From contig NSJX01000004.1 of assembly GCA_002286715.1 (NCBI GenBank), positions 322,253-386,252 on the forward strand: a DNA stretch of 64,000 nucleotides, given 5' to 3'. Shown here in pieces: positions 1 through 13,100 of this stretch; position 1 is the stretch's first letter; the number at the start of each line of letters is the position of its first letter. The stretch is from Dentipellis sp. KUC8613 (lineage: Eukaryota > Basidiomycota > Agaricomycetes > Russulales > Hericiaceae). The notes under the pieces are model-generated. The model was not told the origin of the DNA, did no database searches, and saw only the letters and a program-made list of their open reading frames with translations. A program made the position numbers and the translations under genes.

Positions 1-160
1 ATAGCAGTGCTCCATAAGACGTAGTTTGAATTCCGTACAAAGCAAACAAGCGGTATAATAAAACGAATAAATAGACCCAGAGCACGGACTCAAAGCCTGC
101 AACTTTGAGCACCGGGTGGGTGGTAGCGTACACAACTTCCACCGAGCCCAGCCCATGACA

Positions 161-2247
161 TCAACACGCCTCTTCATATCTCTCCACTCTCACAGGCAGC
201 CGCGTCCCAAGCTCGAATTTCCCCTTCACATACGGCCGCGTCAGGATAGCATTGAACTTGCTGATCTCGTCCGCCGGCGAGAACTTGAAGCTGGGCAGGA
301 GCACTGCCAGGAAGACCTTCGCTTCGAGCAGGGTGAACTTCCAGCCGGGACATGAATGCGGGCCGTACGAGAAGGTCATGAGCGATGCGAGGCCTGGGTG
401 GGAAGGGAGGGGGCGGAGCCAGCGGTCGGGGCTGTTGGAGCGATGCATACATTCGTCAGGAATGGTGGGTGACATGGGAAAGGTGCCAGCTAGGAACACT
501 TACTTGAACTCCCGAGCATCCTCACCCCAGACATCCTTGCTCGTATTGAGACCTTCGATAGGAATGTGGACGTAGCTCCCTTTTTTGATGCGTATATGTG
601 TCGTCGCCGTGCCGTCGCGCAAGACTGTCGGCTGCGAGAGCGGGATGTGGTCGTCGGCGGTGGCAACGCGGATGGTGCCGTGTACCGGCGGGCTGAGGCG
701 GAGGGTCTCACGCACGACGGCGTCGAGGAAAGGGAGCGCGTCCAGGGTGTCTGCGTATGACGGCGAGCGCGCGGTTTCCGCGTCGGTGTGCCCTGTGTGG
801 CTGATGCTTGCGAAGGCTGGTAGGGACATGATCTCGTATCGCAGGCGCGCTTGGATATCTTGGCGGATAGCGAGATTATGAAGACACCATGCGATGGAAA
901 CCGCTGTCGAGTCGGATCCGGCAAAAAGGAATGTGGAGAGTTGGTCAAGTAGGACATCGTCTGACATGCGCTGTGCTGGGTTCTCTGATAAATTCGATTT
1001 TACTGCAGAGAGGAAGGTGAGTTAGTCTCAGGTAATTAAAAGCACGGTGGAACATACTCATGAGGCTGAGGAGATCCTTGTCGCGGATCTCTTTGCTACT
1101 CGACGCGCTGGCCAAGATCGCAGCCTTCTTGTTGGCGATGAGCTTGTCGCCTGCCGCACGAATAGTGCGTAGGCTCTCCTTGGTTATTGTGGCTGCTTCA
1201 TCAGGCTGCACAACGTCAACTATGAGTCAACCTGGGGAGGAAAGCTACATACGAAGATACGCTCGATGATCGGAAAGTAGAGCCTCAACAAGCCCTTCAG
1301 TCCAGGTCCTTTATCAGTAGCAGCAAACATCTTGCGATACGCAAGTGAAACTTCCTCCGTCTCGTCCTGGAGCGAACGGAAGGGGTAATCAAATCCAGCC
1401 AGGCCGATGATGTCGAACGTAGCGCGCGATATCCAGTTGTAGGAATCCACGACCGCAGACGAATTAGACCTCTTTGGCTCTGCCGTAGGTACAGCCTGGT
1501 TGATCTGATTACTCCAGATCTCCCTCAGCTCCTCCGCCACCTGGAGGAATATTGGACATAGGGCCTTCACGGACTGCGTGGAGAATGCCGGCGCGATGAT
1601 CTTGCGCTAGAAAAGTACATGGTCAGCATCCTAGACATGGCGGTTGAAGCACTATCAGCAACGGACCTGGATTTTGTGCTCTTCACCTTCCATCACGCTG
1701 ATACCTAAGAGGGGCGTGAGGCGAAGTTGTTGAAGAAATGGTGAGCTTTCCTACCTCGCCCAAGCAGTCGGGCCAGTAAACGGCGTGTTTGCCACGGCTT
1801 TTCGTAGACAGGAGAGTTGAGAACATGGGAAACAGCTCGAAAGTCGAGCGACATAAGTCGGTAGTCATGCTTGCAAGCACAGCGAAGTCAGTTTGACTGA
1901 CAACTGATTCAAGTTTGAAGTCAGGCGCACCTTCCCAAATCCATGAAACCGGAACGTTCGTCCGTACTGCTTCACCCAGCGCTCATGTGTATCCTGCGAG
2001 ATGTTAGGGCTACGCGACCCTTATTAGAACCCGACGGCACGGACAGTCAAGGAACCGCTTACTCCATAACTTCACGGAAGTGATTCTGCATGGCGCTCCC
2101 ATCTGGTCCAGGCAGATGCCTCAAAGGATCAAGGCGCGGGGCGATTACGAACAGATAGGCCGCCCATACGAGGAATCTGGCAATAAGCAGAAGGGCCACA
2201 ACCCCAATGACTTCCACCACTGTGGAGACGCTGATTCGGGAGGACAT
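161..2247 (-). CDS. Cytochrome P450 monooxygenase
   Basis: Heme-thiolate monooxygenase, probably ER-anchored. The N-terminus starts MSSRISVS and is followed by one hydrophobic helix (VVALLLIARFLVWAAYLFV) and the proline hinge LRHLPGPDG. Further in are the I-helix AGSDST (near 920), the K-helix ExxR as ETLR (near 700) and the heme-binding loop FSYGPHSCPGWKF with the cysteine ligand (near 370). About nine exons are needed. The first joint can be read exactly: exon 1 2063-2247, intron 2010-2062 (GTAAGC...TAG), giving VMDPNISQDTHERW. A small exon encodes GISVMEGEEHKIQ (near 1700). All catalytic motifs are present, so it looks functional. The start is the first ATG before the anchor. The substrate and CYP family number cannot be told from sequence alone; fungal P450s of this type act in secondary metabolism or xenobiotic oxidation. 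Confidence 0.93.
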
Positions 2248-2602
2248 GATCGCGTTTCGGTGGGTTGGGCTGTCAAACACCGTACCCCATCAACGACGAT
2301 TCAGCCTTCTAGAGAGGTCAATAGCTGGGAAGAGAGGAAATGTAAGAAGACATCGAAACACCCTGGCATTACGGCAAGTATAGCCTTGATGTGTAGCTAG
2401 CCGCCCATCATCTTCTTGTTCAACTTCTTGCCCAAATATAGTAGTTACATTCAACTTTCCATAACCGTCAACGGAAGCTTTTGGTTTGAGACCTCCCTTC
2501 CTGCGCATGGACCAAGTAATCTTCACGAACCACTGCAACAAAGGGCTAGCCGTGTGAAGGGGACTGCATAAAGATTGTGATAGCAGAGGAGGGAGAAAGA
2601 GG
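2248..2602. other. Upstream region of the P450 gene
   Basis: Gene-free stretch between the P450 start and the tRNA terminator. No motif stands out; it should hold the P450 promoter and 5' leader. Confidence 0.5.
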
Positions 2603-2607
2603 AAAAA
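2603..2607 (-). terminator. RNA polymerase III T5 terminator of tRNA-Lys
   Basis: A run of five T on the minus strand (aaaaa on the plus strand) begins 9 nt beyond the discriminator base of the tRNA. This is the usual distance and form of a Pol III terminator. Confidence 0.75.
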
Positions 2608-2615
2608 CAATGACT

Positions 2616-2718
2616 AGCCCACCGCGAGGGTCGAACTCGCAGCCTTCAGATTCCGATGGTAGGAATCAACCCGCCTTACATAAGAGTCTGACGCTCTATC
2701 CGATTGAGCTAGGCGGGC
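2616..2718 (-). tRNA. tRNA-Lys (anticodon CTT) with 29-nt intron
   Basis: Read on the minus strand, the acceptor stem GCCCGCC pairs with GGTGGGC (one G-T pair) and is followed by T as discriminator. The D-arm is GCTC...GAGC, the anticodon stem TCAGA/TCTGA and the loop CTCTTAA, with anticodon CTT at 2682-2684. The T-arm is GCGAG-TTCGACC-CTCGC. A 29-nt intron (2652-2680) lies one base 3' of the anticodon, the canonical nuclear tRNA intron position. U as discriminator agrees with fungal tRNA-Lys. The gene lies 246 bp from RPS29 and is transcribed away from it. Confidence 0.95.
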
Positions 2719-2964
2719 TACATTTGCACGAGCTTTGCTCGCCTTGTGTCGTCATCTGGTGAGCCGTCTCAGCGAAGAAGCAAACTCTAAAAGAGCCGCT
2801 ATACAGTTTACGTCAGCTTTTCCTGCGCCTCCCGAAGGACACGAGACAGGGAAACAAGCCCGCATCGTGAACGCCATCCTCAAAATCCTCCCGGGCACTG
2901 TAAGCTGCAATCCTCCCTATCCACCACCTGCAACTGACCGCCGACGCTCCAGTAATCCGTCAAA

Positions 2965-3264
2965 ATGACCCACGACGCCGTTTGGTTCTCTCGTCCCCGC
3001 AAGTTCGGCAAGGGCAGCCGTCAGTGGTGAGTAGCCCTTAACCCTGTCTTAATTCGCGCCTACTCCAGCTCCTGACACGCTTTGCACAACCTCCAGCCGC
3101 CTCTGCGCCCACCAGGCCGGTCTCATCCGCAAGTACGGCCTCGACCTCTGCCGTCAGTGCTTCCGTGAGAAGTCCGCAGCCATCGGCTTCGTCAAGGTGC
3201 GTACTGCCCACCCTACCTCTGCATCCATGCTGACCTGCTTTTCGCGCCTTGATAGAACCGGTGA
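2965..3264 (+). CDS. RPS29: 40S ribosomal protein S29 (uS14)
   Basis: Small zinc-binding protein of the small ribosomal subunit. Three exons, 2965-3026, 3097-3196 and 3256-3264, encode a 56-residue protein that starts [18 protein letters not shown] and ends GFVKNR. It has the conserved zinc ligands Cys21, Cys24, Cys39 and Cys42 in CRLC and CRQC, and the family core [18 protein letters not shown]. The length equals that of yeast and human S29. The last coding exon is only 9 nt (Asn-Arg-stop), and both introns have good GT/AG ends. Expected to be expressed constitutively at a high level. Confidence 0.95.
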
Positions 3265-4246
3265 ACATCGCGCCCGTGTCGGTTCCGCATTTGCTATCTG
3301 CTGTCTTCTTCGTTTTACCTCTCCCCACACCCCACACGCGACATTCGGGCTTCGACATGTATGCATTGCCATGATATAACATCGCACCTATGAAGCCATG
3401 CCATGCTCCGTTTGCTGTTTGCGCTTGCGCGCGTGTGAGAGAAGATCGAGGTCCCAGGGTGTCATTACGCATGCGAATGCATGTCGAGATGAGTGTCTTG
3501 TTTTTCGGTGTCCTTCACCAAGGCGGCCTCCATGAAAACATATGTTGCTCGTCTGGCGGAGTCGTCCTCAGGCTACACAGAGGGAGCAGAGCGTGTAGAG
3601 TGATGTGTCGGCGTTGTTCTACGGCAGAATGGAAATACTCCAACACGGACGGGCTGCGTGAGACTACAGGCCAATTTCACTGTAAGAGCATGCCTTAACA
3701 GCGTCAACGCGTCACCAACAATCCGAGGCGCAAACAATCAAATACTCTAAGCAACGATGTCAGATTGAGGATAAGTACAGAATGACAGACAAATAGAGGT
3801 GCGACGAGCTAAGTATTAAACAGATGGGATACTGGGGGGGTGTTGTGAGGGGTTGTCGGACGAGGGGGCTGTGAAGTACGCTGTACAATGTAGCAACCAA
3901 GAAAATGTTCAACAGAAAGCAGGTCGAAGCAATGATAAAAAATGCGTTGGTTTGAATACAATGCGCCATGGTATTTGCATACGAGAGGACGGATGAGTCC
4001 CGGTCGCCTGTGGGTCGCGGGTCGCGGGATAGCATAAATGAACATGGGGAGATATTTGCGTCGACGACGAGACGGGAGTAAGCTACGTGGTATATTGCGA
4101 AACGAATGGGCTGGGGAAGGAGTGGACGGGGTAACCAGAGGGAGATATTGATATTGGGGTTTGGCGAGTTTGTTTTGGAGCAATTATTGTCTTCGTGTGT
4201 CAAATCCAAGCAGAAGAGCGGCGGCGGCGAAAGCAGCGAAGGGCGT
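3265..4246. other. Convergent 3' region of RPS29 and the PUF gene
   Basis: About 980 nt between two convergent genes. Only short frames without family features are seen. It should contain both 3' untranslated regions; no structured RNA could be supported by eye. Confidence 0.5.
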
Positions 4247-7200
4247 CTACATCCCGTAGCCGTACGACGCGCGCTGGTACGGGTCGTTGAGCGTGCCAGC
4301 CATGCCGACGTTGGGGAACGAGTTGAACGCAGAGACGTTAGCGAAGCCGCCAGAGTGGGACGCCAGGCCCTGGTTGTGGCTCGAGTTGCCCTGGAGGACA
4401 TAGCCGTCGATCGAGTGCGGCTGCAGGCCGTGCATAGGCGCGTGAAGACCAGACTGCCCAAGCGCGCTGCCGTTCTGACCCTGCAGGGGGTAGAGGCCGT
4501 TCTGGCCGCTGTAGACGTCGGCGAGCGGATTAGCCTGCATATGGCGGCCTGCAGAGTGGGGTGCCAGGCCCATGCCCTGATTGCCGAGAGCCATGCTGAC
4601 GAGTGCCTGCTGGTTGTGATACCCGCCACCGCCGTAGTGATCGAGCTGCTCGCGCTGCAGCTTGTTCTGGATACGCTTGCCGTAGGGGGTGTTGCGGATC
4701 AACGGAAGAACCGGGCGGATGCCCTCAACAAGGAGCACACGCTGGTTGGGCTCGGCATAGTCCAAAGCAGTCTGAGACAAATGATCAGCATCACCGACGC
4801 CGGCGGAAATGAGGGTACGAACCTGCACGCAATAGTTGCCATAGGAATCGCGCAGCAACTTCTCGAGCCTGGTCCTGTTGAGGAGTTCCTCAATCAACAT
4901 CTTCCTGGTGCTGTGCTCCGCGACACGGATACACTGAAATAGCTATCAGCACGTTACCTCCGGAAGATCTCCAAGCGCAGAACTCACCTTCTCGATGACG
5001 TTGGAGCTGAACTTCTGCACAGACAAGGCGCAAACGTTGCCGGCGAACTGACGAATCACTGCATCGCTGAAGCGGTTGTCGTTCAGGTCGAGGATGTATT
5101 GCACGACCTAAAATCCGTCAAATTAGTCAACTTAGTTCGGTTGCACTTAGGCGAAAAACATACGTAGTTGCCGTAAGGGTCCTGTACCAGGGTCAGCGCG
5201 TTGAACGTGATCTCGTGGACGAGCTGGCCGCGCTGGATGTCGGAGGCGTGGTCGATGCAGCGCTGGAGCACACAGCACCCGTGACGGTGAGTGGCAACCT
5301 CTACGCAGTTGGACGCAACGGCGTTGTAGATGAACTGCAGACAACAATGTCAAAGGACGACGTGACAACATCAAGTAATATGCCTACCTGGTTGTCTTCG
5401 GGCGCGAGCTTGTTCAAGCATTTCTGGATGACGTGGTTCCCGTTGAGGTCCTTGATGAGCGCAACAACGTGAAGGCTGAGCGCGACAATGATAGAGCGAA
5501 TCTGGCCATTATATCTAGGGTCAGTCTGCGTCCCGGCCACCCCGTGAGTGCCAAAGGTGGGTTCAACCGTAAACTGGACTTGCCTGTCTGCGAGTAGACA
5601 GGAAGTCTATCATCTTCTGCACTGCGCGCGTACCGTGCATGTTCAGCGAGATCGTCACCAGCTCCTGCGCGACCGACTCGCAGATGATGTTGCGCTGCTC
5701 GTCCGTCGAGTACTCCAGGAGCTTCTGGCAGAGGTAGTTGCCGAAGGGATCTGCATTGCGAGTGAGCTCATGGCGCCTGACTGCCAAAACCAACTACGAA
5801 CCTGTCATGAGGTCCGCGAAGTGCCCGAACGTCTCACGGAAGATCATGTCCCGATGTTCAGGAACGCCTTCTTCGAGCTTCTTCTGCAAGTACCTGCACC
5901 CATGCTGGTCCTTGCACAAGCCGGGAATCTCGCCAACCAGATCCTCCAATCGTGTACCAGCGAAGCGGTTGACTAGGACACATAACGTCGTTAGAGCGGC
6001 ATGCCCGAAGCAAAAAATACGGGTACTCACATTCACGATCCATGTCACCCCGCTTGTGCTTGGGGCCATGGAGACCGTTCATCTTACCGTCCGCGCCGGC
6101 ACGACTTCCGAGACCAAGGCCATAGCGGGAGCCGTGGTGGTGATAGAGCGCCGTAGAACCGGTGCCGCCATTCATTCCACCTTGGCTGCTCGGAGAGCGG
6201 TTGCTGGGGTCAAAGCCGTAGGAATCGTAGCGACCATGATCGGAGCCACCACTGAGTCCGCTGTTGAGGCCGTAGACGTCGTACTGATGCATTATATGCG
6301 TAAGAAGACAAGTAAATATGCATGATCGCGCGACGCACCTGGAGCGAGTCGTCAAGAGACGACTGCATAGAGTTGTAGCCCAAGTTGTTATCGTACTGGC
6401 CAGACGGAAGCCTCGACAAAGAGCCCTGGAGCCCATCGCCGTTCAAAGGACTATCACCAAGCTGGTGGCCCTGTGACGTAAGACGGCTTTGAACATCGGG
6501 CGACAAAGGCGTGCCAGGTGTCTTGATCAAATGGCCAGCCGCTGCATTAGAGATGCCTGCCAAAGGAGTCGCGGGTACCGAGCGTGTCGTGATGGACAGC
6601 CCATCAGAAAGTCCAGGAGGAGAACCGCGACGGGAGCCAGGCGCCTGAGAAAGGGGCGACAAGCCTTGGGGATGCTGAGGGAGCTGAGGCGTCGCCGACG
6701 CGGACACGGAGCCAGCGAGCTTGCCATTACTCATGTCGTTAAGACCCGCGGCGATGCTAAGCGCCGGATTAGTGACAGTGCGTCTGTCGGAACGAGCGGC
6801 TAGCGCTTCGGGGCGGGAAGATCCCGTAAATTGAGGCCATTCGGAGGCCTTGGAATCGACGGCCCGCGTGCTGAAAGAGTTGCGCGGAGGAGTCTGCGAG
6901 AGAGGAGCAAGGTCCAACGCGGCCGATGATGAAGATAACTATCGTTAGATGGTCTTGTCAAAACCCGACCATCAAGTCAGCCCATAAAGACATACTTTGT
7001 TGAACTGAGAGCCCTGGTATTTGTCATCATCGGACGTGGGGAGGTTACGCATAGCATCTGGAACAGAGATCAGAAAGGAAAATCCTGACGGGAAGACAAG
7101 CGACGCACTGTGCATTTCCTCATCTAGTTGCTCATCCAGCATCATTCCCGCGTTGTATGCGTTTCCATAGTGAACGCCGGCCTCGTCGTGCATGCCGTTC

Positions 7201-7962
7201 CCCCTGGGAATAAAAGGGGACTGGTGCCTGGACAGAGGCGACCTGCGCTCACCTGCGAGCGACAACTCATGCAGATGAGAGGCAAGCTCCTCGTCGTGGC
7301 TGCTGGCGGACGTACGCCTGCTAGCAGGCATACTTTTCGCACCGGCACGACCAAAACCCTGACCCAATCCGCCACTTCCAGGCGCCACGTTGTTGTGGAC
7401 ATCGGACGAGTGCGTGGAAGGAGCGTACGTGACCGATTTCCTCTTGTCCGACACGGCGGAGCCCACGGCCTTGGAGAGGACGTCGACGTCGACGTGGCCG
7501 TAGGTAGTGCGGAGATTAGGCGAGTGATCGTCGTGGAGGGTAGCATTTACGCGAGGAGGCGTGGTGGGGGCGGAAACGGCGAGGTGCTGAAGCGAGCCAT
7601 TATCGAGCGGGAGGTTGAGGAGTTCCTGCTGCTGTTGCTGCTCCAGGGCGCGCATCTGGTCCTCGAATATTTTGCGGTGGAGGGCACGCTGACGTTCGTG
7701 TTCCATGCGCTTAAGCTCAAGGCGCTACCAACTTTGAGTCATTGCGCATGAGAGGAGAGCAAGAGACTCACAGCGGATATATCCGACATATTAGTTCCCA
7801 ACCTCGCGGCCTACGTGGAGTGTAAAGACGGGCGAGCGAAGCAGAGGCGAACGAACTCACGGAGTCGGCGAGATCCAAGAAGGCAGGAGGGCTCTGCTTC
7901 CTGTCGTCGGGAGTGGGGCGACTATCAGTAGGTGAAGTAGAAGGATCCATATTGGCGGCCAT
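4247..7962 (-). CDS. PUF (Pumilio-homology) RNA-binding protein, Puf4/Mpt5 type
   Basis: Post-transcriptional regulator that binds UGUA-containing 3' UTRs and recruits deadenylases. The N-terminal two thirds (7962 to about 6050) is disordered, rich in Ser/Pro/Gly/Gln. The C-terminal third holds eight PUF repeats whose recognition helices read, in order, HGCRYLQ, FGNYLCQ, HGTRAVQ, NGNHVIQ, HGCCVLQ, YGNYVVQ, FSSNVIE and YGNYCVQ. The SN..E and NY..Q repeats 7 and 8 predict the UGU core. HGCR in repeat 1, HGTR in 3 and HGCC in 5 fit the Puf4/Mpt5 group better than Puf3. About ten exons are needed; one clear joint lies at 5109-5165 (TAC|gtatgt...ttag|GTCGTG). A tail of about 120 residues after repeat 8 ends RASYGYGM. 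The start is the first ATG (MAANMDPSTS); Met5 is an alternative. Confidence 0.93.
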
Positions 7963-10153
7963 AGAGGATAAAACAAGGTATTAAAATGGGTTTTTTGAAT
8001 GGCACGATTGGCGAAACAGAAGGGGCAAGACGAAAGAGTAAGGAAGAGAAAGCGGTAGAGCTAGTTGCACAAAGGGGGAATCCTGGAAGAGAGTTAGAAA
8101 GCGGGATTGTGAGAGGGATCAAAGACGGACCAGCAAGCCGATTTTAGCCCGTCTAGGAAAGGACTGTTGTTACAACGCGGCTGTTTGGAAGTGAGCAGGA
8201 GCGGAGACTCGGAGGAGGAGGAGAGACTGACCGAATTTTGGGCAATCCAAGTCGGACGGGGGACTGGACGGGGACGGGGGAATTATATGGGGCCTCGCTT
8301 GTAGCGTGGGCAGCGGCCTGAACTCTAAAACGGTACGGAGGTTACCCTCTTTTTTCCCACTCCGCTCCGTTGGCGGCATTACATAACTGCCCTCCTCTCG
8401 TCCCTTAGCGCGACCTTAGCAGCTAACTCACTCCTCCAGCTCTTCACCAAATCCCTCAATTACCTCTCTTTATTCTCCCTTCCGACCCCCCGCCTTCCGG
8501 CAATAGCCCCTCGCCTCGGCCCTCTCCTGCGGTACCATCCCTCTCCCCACCCAATTTTCCAGAGCCCTAACGGGGTAACAGTCACAGAAGCTTCCGGCAT
8601 CCCATCTGAAAATTACGCTCCCTCTGATTTTGCCCTCCACGTTCCAGCCTCGCCGCTCCGAGACTGTCCTCGGGCGCGGAGCCTTTTCTGTGCTTTGCCA
8701 TTCGCGGCTTTCAGTAGAATTAACGCCGCGACCTCCAGAAGCCACTTCTCCAGAACGAAGAGGCCGGCGCATGAGCATCGCCATGTCGACCAGTCCAAGT
8801 CGTTCTATCATTCGTCACCGATGACGCGTGACGCGAGCCGCGAACACACGCGAAGATTCTTCCTGGTTCTCGCACCCCGCGCCGACACCTGAGACCGCCG
8901 CGCACCGTCACGGCTGCACCGTTACGGACACACAACGACTTACACGTCGCGAAACGCCGAGATGCATCGACGCTCGACGCGCCTGCTTTCTTCGCTTGCT
9001 CGCCTTTTGCGCGTCCTATCAGCCGGCTAAGCTGCCGTGATTGGGCCCGGACATTGGCAGGCCGTCGGCGGCCAGGGCGCGTGCTGAGTCCGCCGGGTTC
9101 CTTGTCAGGATCTGGAGCCCGGTTTGTTGACGCGTCGCCCGACGCGCATCTCCACGCGCAAGCCACGCACCTCCCTGCGCGCGCATGTCGCGCGTGCTCG
9201 AAACAGGCCATCGCACAACGTTGCAAGCCTCGTGGCGAGCAAAGACGCGCGCCGGTGGCCCAATGCGCCCCCTTCGGATGACATCAAAGCTGAATAAATA
9301 CTAAGTCCGCGCGCACGTCGCGTACGGCGCGAAGATCTACACGTGAGGCGCTTCGCTGCTTCGAATTCGAACCTTTTTTTTCGCGCCTAGACAGAACCTG
9401 CCCCGTCCGCGTACGTGGCGGGCGCGTCGTGTTGTTGAGGACTCGGTGGCTTGATAGGCACACGCACGTCCGTTTGCAATCGCAACAATCAATCGACGGG
9501 CACTCATATTTGCAGGACACACGAGCACACACGGTCGATCCGTTCAACATGATGACATGGGGACGACCACTTACGAACGTACTCAACGGGGTGACAGCCA
9601 TAATGAAATGATGACCACAACATTGCAGACCGCGAACCGCGCACCGCGCACTATATACCCTTCCATGATTGCATTGCCCGCAAACAAGCTCAAGGTTCCC
9701 GCTAGCCCCCCACGTAAACGGACGGCCCTTTGTCCGTCGACATCCCATCCCAATATTCGTACCAATCCACAAAAATTCGTCTGATACGACGCACCGTTCC
9801 TGGTCGTTACGGCTCCCTAATGCGCCCCGCAGCCTCCCGACCTCGGCAAACACCCACCAACGCCAAACGCATCGGCACTGGCCAGCGCGGGGGCCGGGGC
9901 CGTCCAGGTTCTGCTGACCTACGCCTGACACCGCCTACGCAGCGAATATTATGCACAGAACACCACCGCCAACACCAACGCCTACGCATACGGCACGATG
10001 CTTAATTAGCAGTACAACAAATGTAATTCCACGGGCTATCGCTATCATTATATGCTGGCATAGTCATAATAAAATCCGCATCCTACCCGACCGACCGATC
10101 GGCCCCATCGGCCCTCGCGCGCGCGTTAATTTACTGCGCGCGCCATGCCTTAC
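7963..10153. other. 2.2 kb region without a supported gene
   Basis: It lies between the PUF start and the end of the Vps38 gene, so it should hold the long PUF promoter/leader and the Vps38 3' UTR. Several ACGCGT-type sites are present (near 8823, and GACGCGTC at 9129-9136). A 200-codon open frame on the minus strand (9284-9931) has no family features and an amino-acid make-up unlike neighbouring proteins. No repeats or transposon ends were seen. Confidence 0.5.
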
Positions 10154-13100
10154 TTACCGCACGACCTGTGCGTGGCCCTCCGACGCCTCTGCAGCGTGCG
10201 CACCGTCCACGACGAGCTTCTCGACAGGCTCGACGCGTATCCGCGGCCGCGCGACGAGCCCATTCGCGCTCGCGTCCCCGTCCACAGGGTCTTTCCGCTC
10301 GCCAACGTCGTGGTCTTCCACGACGACGCTGTCGCCGTCGGCATCGAGCTGCAGCCCGCGCACCGTGCGCCTATCCTCCTCATCCACAGCCTCCGCAAGG
10401 ACATGGGCGTCCACAGCCGGCTCCTCGCGTGCTGCTTCTGGCTCGCCCTCCGGGACCTCAGGCACCGCCTTCACGGACGGCTGCTGCGAGCTCGACGGGT
10501 AGCGCGAGCGCAGGAAGCCCGAGAGGCCGAAGAACGGCTTCGACATGATCGCGAGCGACGCGTACGACGTATCGTTCGAAGCCGACGCAGATGCGGGCGT
10601 GGGCGTGGTGGGCGACGGCGACGTCGCGGGCGCCTCCGCCGCACTCGCCCCATTTGTGTCTGTCGTTTTAGCATCGGCGGTGGCATCGGCGGACGCGGAC
10701 GCAGACGCGGGTGGGGCCGCAGGGGAAGATGGCCGCGACGGCGACTCAAGGCCTGATATGGAGGAGAGCGGCGACGCGGGCGCCCTGCGGGGCGGGCTGT
10801 GGTGCGGGGCGCGCGGGCGTCAGACACGCGCTAGAAGGTGGGAGCGGAGGAGGTCAACAAGGACGCACATCAGCTGGACGCCCTCGCCGTCGGTCAGCGT
10901 GAGCAGCAGGTTCTTCAGGTTCGGCAGGGTGTGGCGCATGTCGAGCGCGCGGAGATTGCGGTCTGACATGAGCTGGTGAGAGAAAATGGAGTCCGAAGGC
11001 CGTCAGCGCAGGTGGGGAAGGGCGGTGAGGGTGGACGCACTAATTCGATGTCTTTGTTGAGCAGGAACACGCCGTACTCGAATCTATACGTGTCGACGCC
11101 CTTTGAGAACAGAGGAAACCTAATACCGACACCACATCGTTAAATCCACATTGCACGGGATATCGCGCATCTACTTACATCCTCGGACCGACCATGGCCG
11201 ATATGCCATCCCTGATGAGGCTCTTGCTCCCGATATAAGTTATGGGATACACAAGCCCCTTGTCCAGGTACACCGCGAGCAGCTGCACAACGAGCGCCGC
11301 ATACCCGAGTGCCGTCGCAATCGCGTCCTCCGTGACCTCCTTGTGCGACGGCAGACTGAGCGGCGGCGCCGGGTCCGTGGCACCCAGGGGTATCGGCAGC
11401 GGCACGGAGAGTACCGTGTACAGGAGGTCGGGGCCTGAGAGCAGGTCGATGGGGAATATCGACGCGAGGGTCGCGACGAGCGTTATGCGGACGGGCCCGA
11501 GGCGGTTGTGGAGAAGGGAGGTACGATCACTGGAGAAGACACCCGCACGTCAGCCCGCGTAAAGTTACGAGAGGATGGGAATGTGGCTGGCTCACCGCTC
11601 CTCGGCTAGCTCCCGCTCGCCCTCGGCGTGCGCGGAGACCGCCTGCTCCTGGAGATCGCGGGCCTGCGCCAGCATTTGCCTCCGCTGCTCGAGGGCTTCA
11701 CGGCGTGCGTTGAGGCGTTCAGCGACTGTAGCAGGAATTAGCAAGCTGTATGACATGCAGGTGTACGACGAGTGTGCTCACGGGCTTCCGATTTCATGCG
11801 GACGGAATCCGTGTCGGATCTGCACTGCGAGACCCTTGCTTCTCGCTCGGATACCTCCCGCCGCTGAAGAAAAAAGGCCGCGATGGAGAAAGCATTTCCT
11901 GTGAGTCATAAGCATGGCAACGAACCGAGGATACGCCTACAAGTACGGCAGCCTCGTCGGACAGAAGGCTACTATCAATGTCGTGAACTACTTTGGCAAG
12001 AGACTGCCGGGTATCCAGGATAACAGATTGGAGGGTAACCAGTCTGCATAGAACATGTTAGTCACTCTTCTATCGAACGTTTGCAGGCGCTTACCTCACG
12101 AGGTCTTGCCATCCAGCACTCTTGACATGATCATGCCTCAGCCGCGAACCAGTCCCTGGCGTCTTCGGGGGTGGTGGGACGGGGCTACCAGTAGAACGAT
12201 CGTCTGCGTAGTCCGAGACAGAGTAGGGAACGATGAGGTCGCCCGCGCTGCGCACTTCTGGGTCTGAGCTGTATCCTGCTAGCGGTGACGGAGAACGTGA
12301 CTTGTGGACCATGGACGGTCGGGGTAAATAATAAACCCTCCCTGGTGGTGAGAGCGTGATGAGGACGGTGTTTGGCGGGAGATGGGACGGGTGTTTGGCG
12401 AGCTGAAGTCCATAGAGGCGTAAGTGACGAGTTCGTATAGAAGTGACATTACTCACCTCGTCAGGTAAAGGCACTAAGTCAGACAGATGAATTGACCACT
12501 CCTCCATTACTCTCCACAAAGGGTGTGAGGTATCAGGCAAGTCAAAAGCTTTTCCTTTACCCTTGCCTTTACTGCTACTACTAATACTTGCATCCACGTT
12601 ACCCCACACCTGGATGTTTAGCGTCGTAGAGCTAAGGTCAGTCCATTTGGCAAACTCGTAATTAGAGCGAGGGTCAAGCGGGAAGGAAGGATTGATCGAC
12701 GGCTCATGAATGGGAGAAATGTAGTTGGGGACCGAGGGGGAGACTGCGTCGGAGGGAAACGTAAGGGAGGCGGACGGAGATGGAAAATGGCCCGCATGGG
12801 AAGCAGACATGGACGACTTCGTATGGCCACCGTTGACTTTGGGCGACCCCGATGCTGTTTTGCTGCTTCGACCACTCGACCCGACGACCGCGACGCTCAT
12901 TGACGACTGGTGACGGCTTGTCGAGGATCCCTTCGGGGGACTGGTGACACCGTTGCCAGTACTGGTACCGGCACGAGAGTTACGTCGGGACGATATGCCT
13001 CCTGGTGAGCGAACCTTCTGTCCGGTCGACGGGAACTGCTCTCGAGACGACGGCGCACTATGCGGGGGACTAGCAGCACGCATTTGCGGAGATGGTGATT

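Noticed and set aside
3265..4246. Possible snoRNA in the RPS29 3' region or introns
   Set aside because: C-box- and D-box-like strings occur but without a proper terminal stem or a guide match that could be verified by eye.
9284..9931. Minus-strand open frame of 215 codons with many Cys
   Set aside because: No ordered Cys spacing, no family features, and no introns or codon bias like that of neighbours; kept only as a note on the gene-free region.
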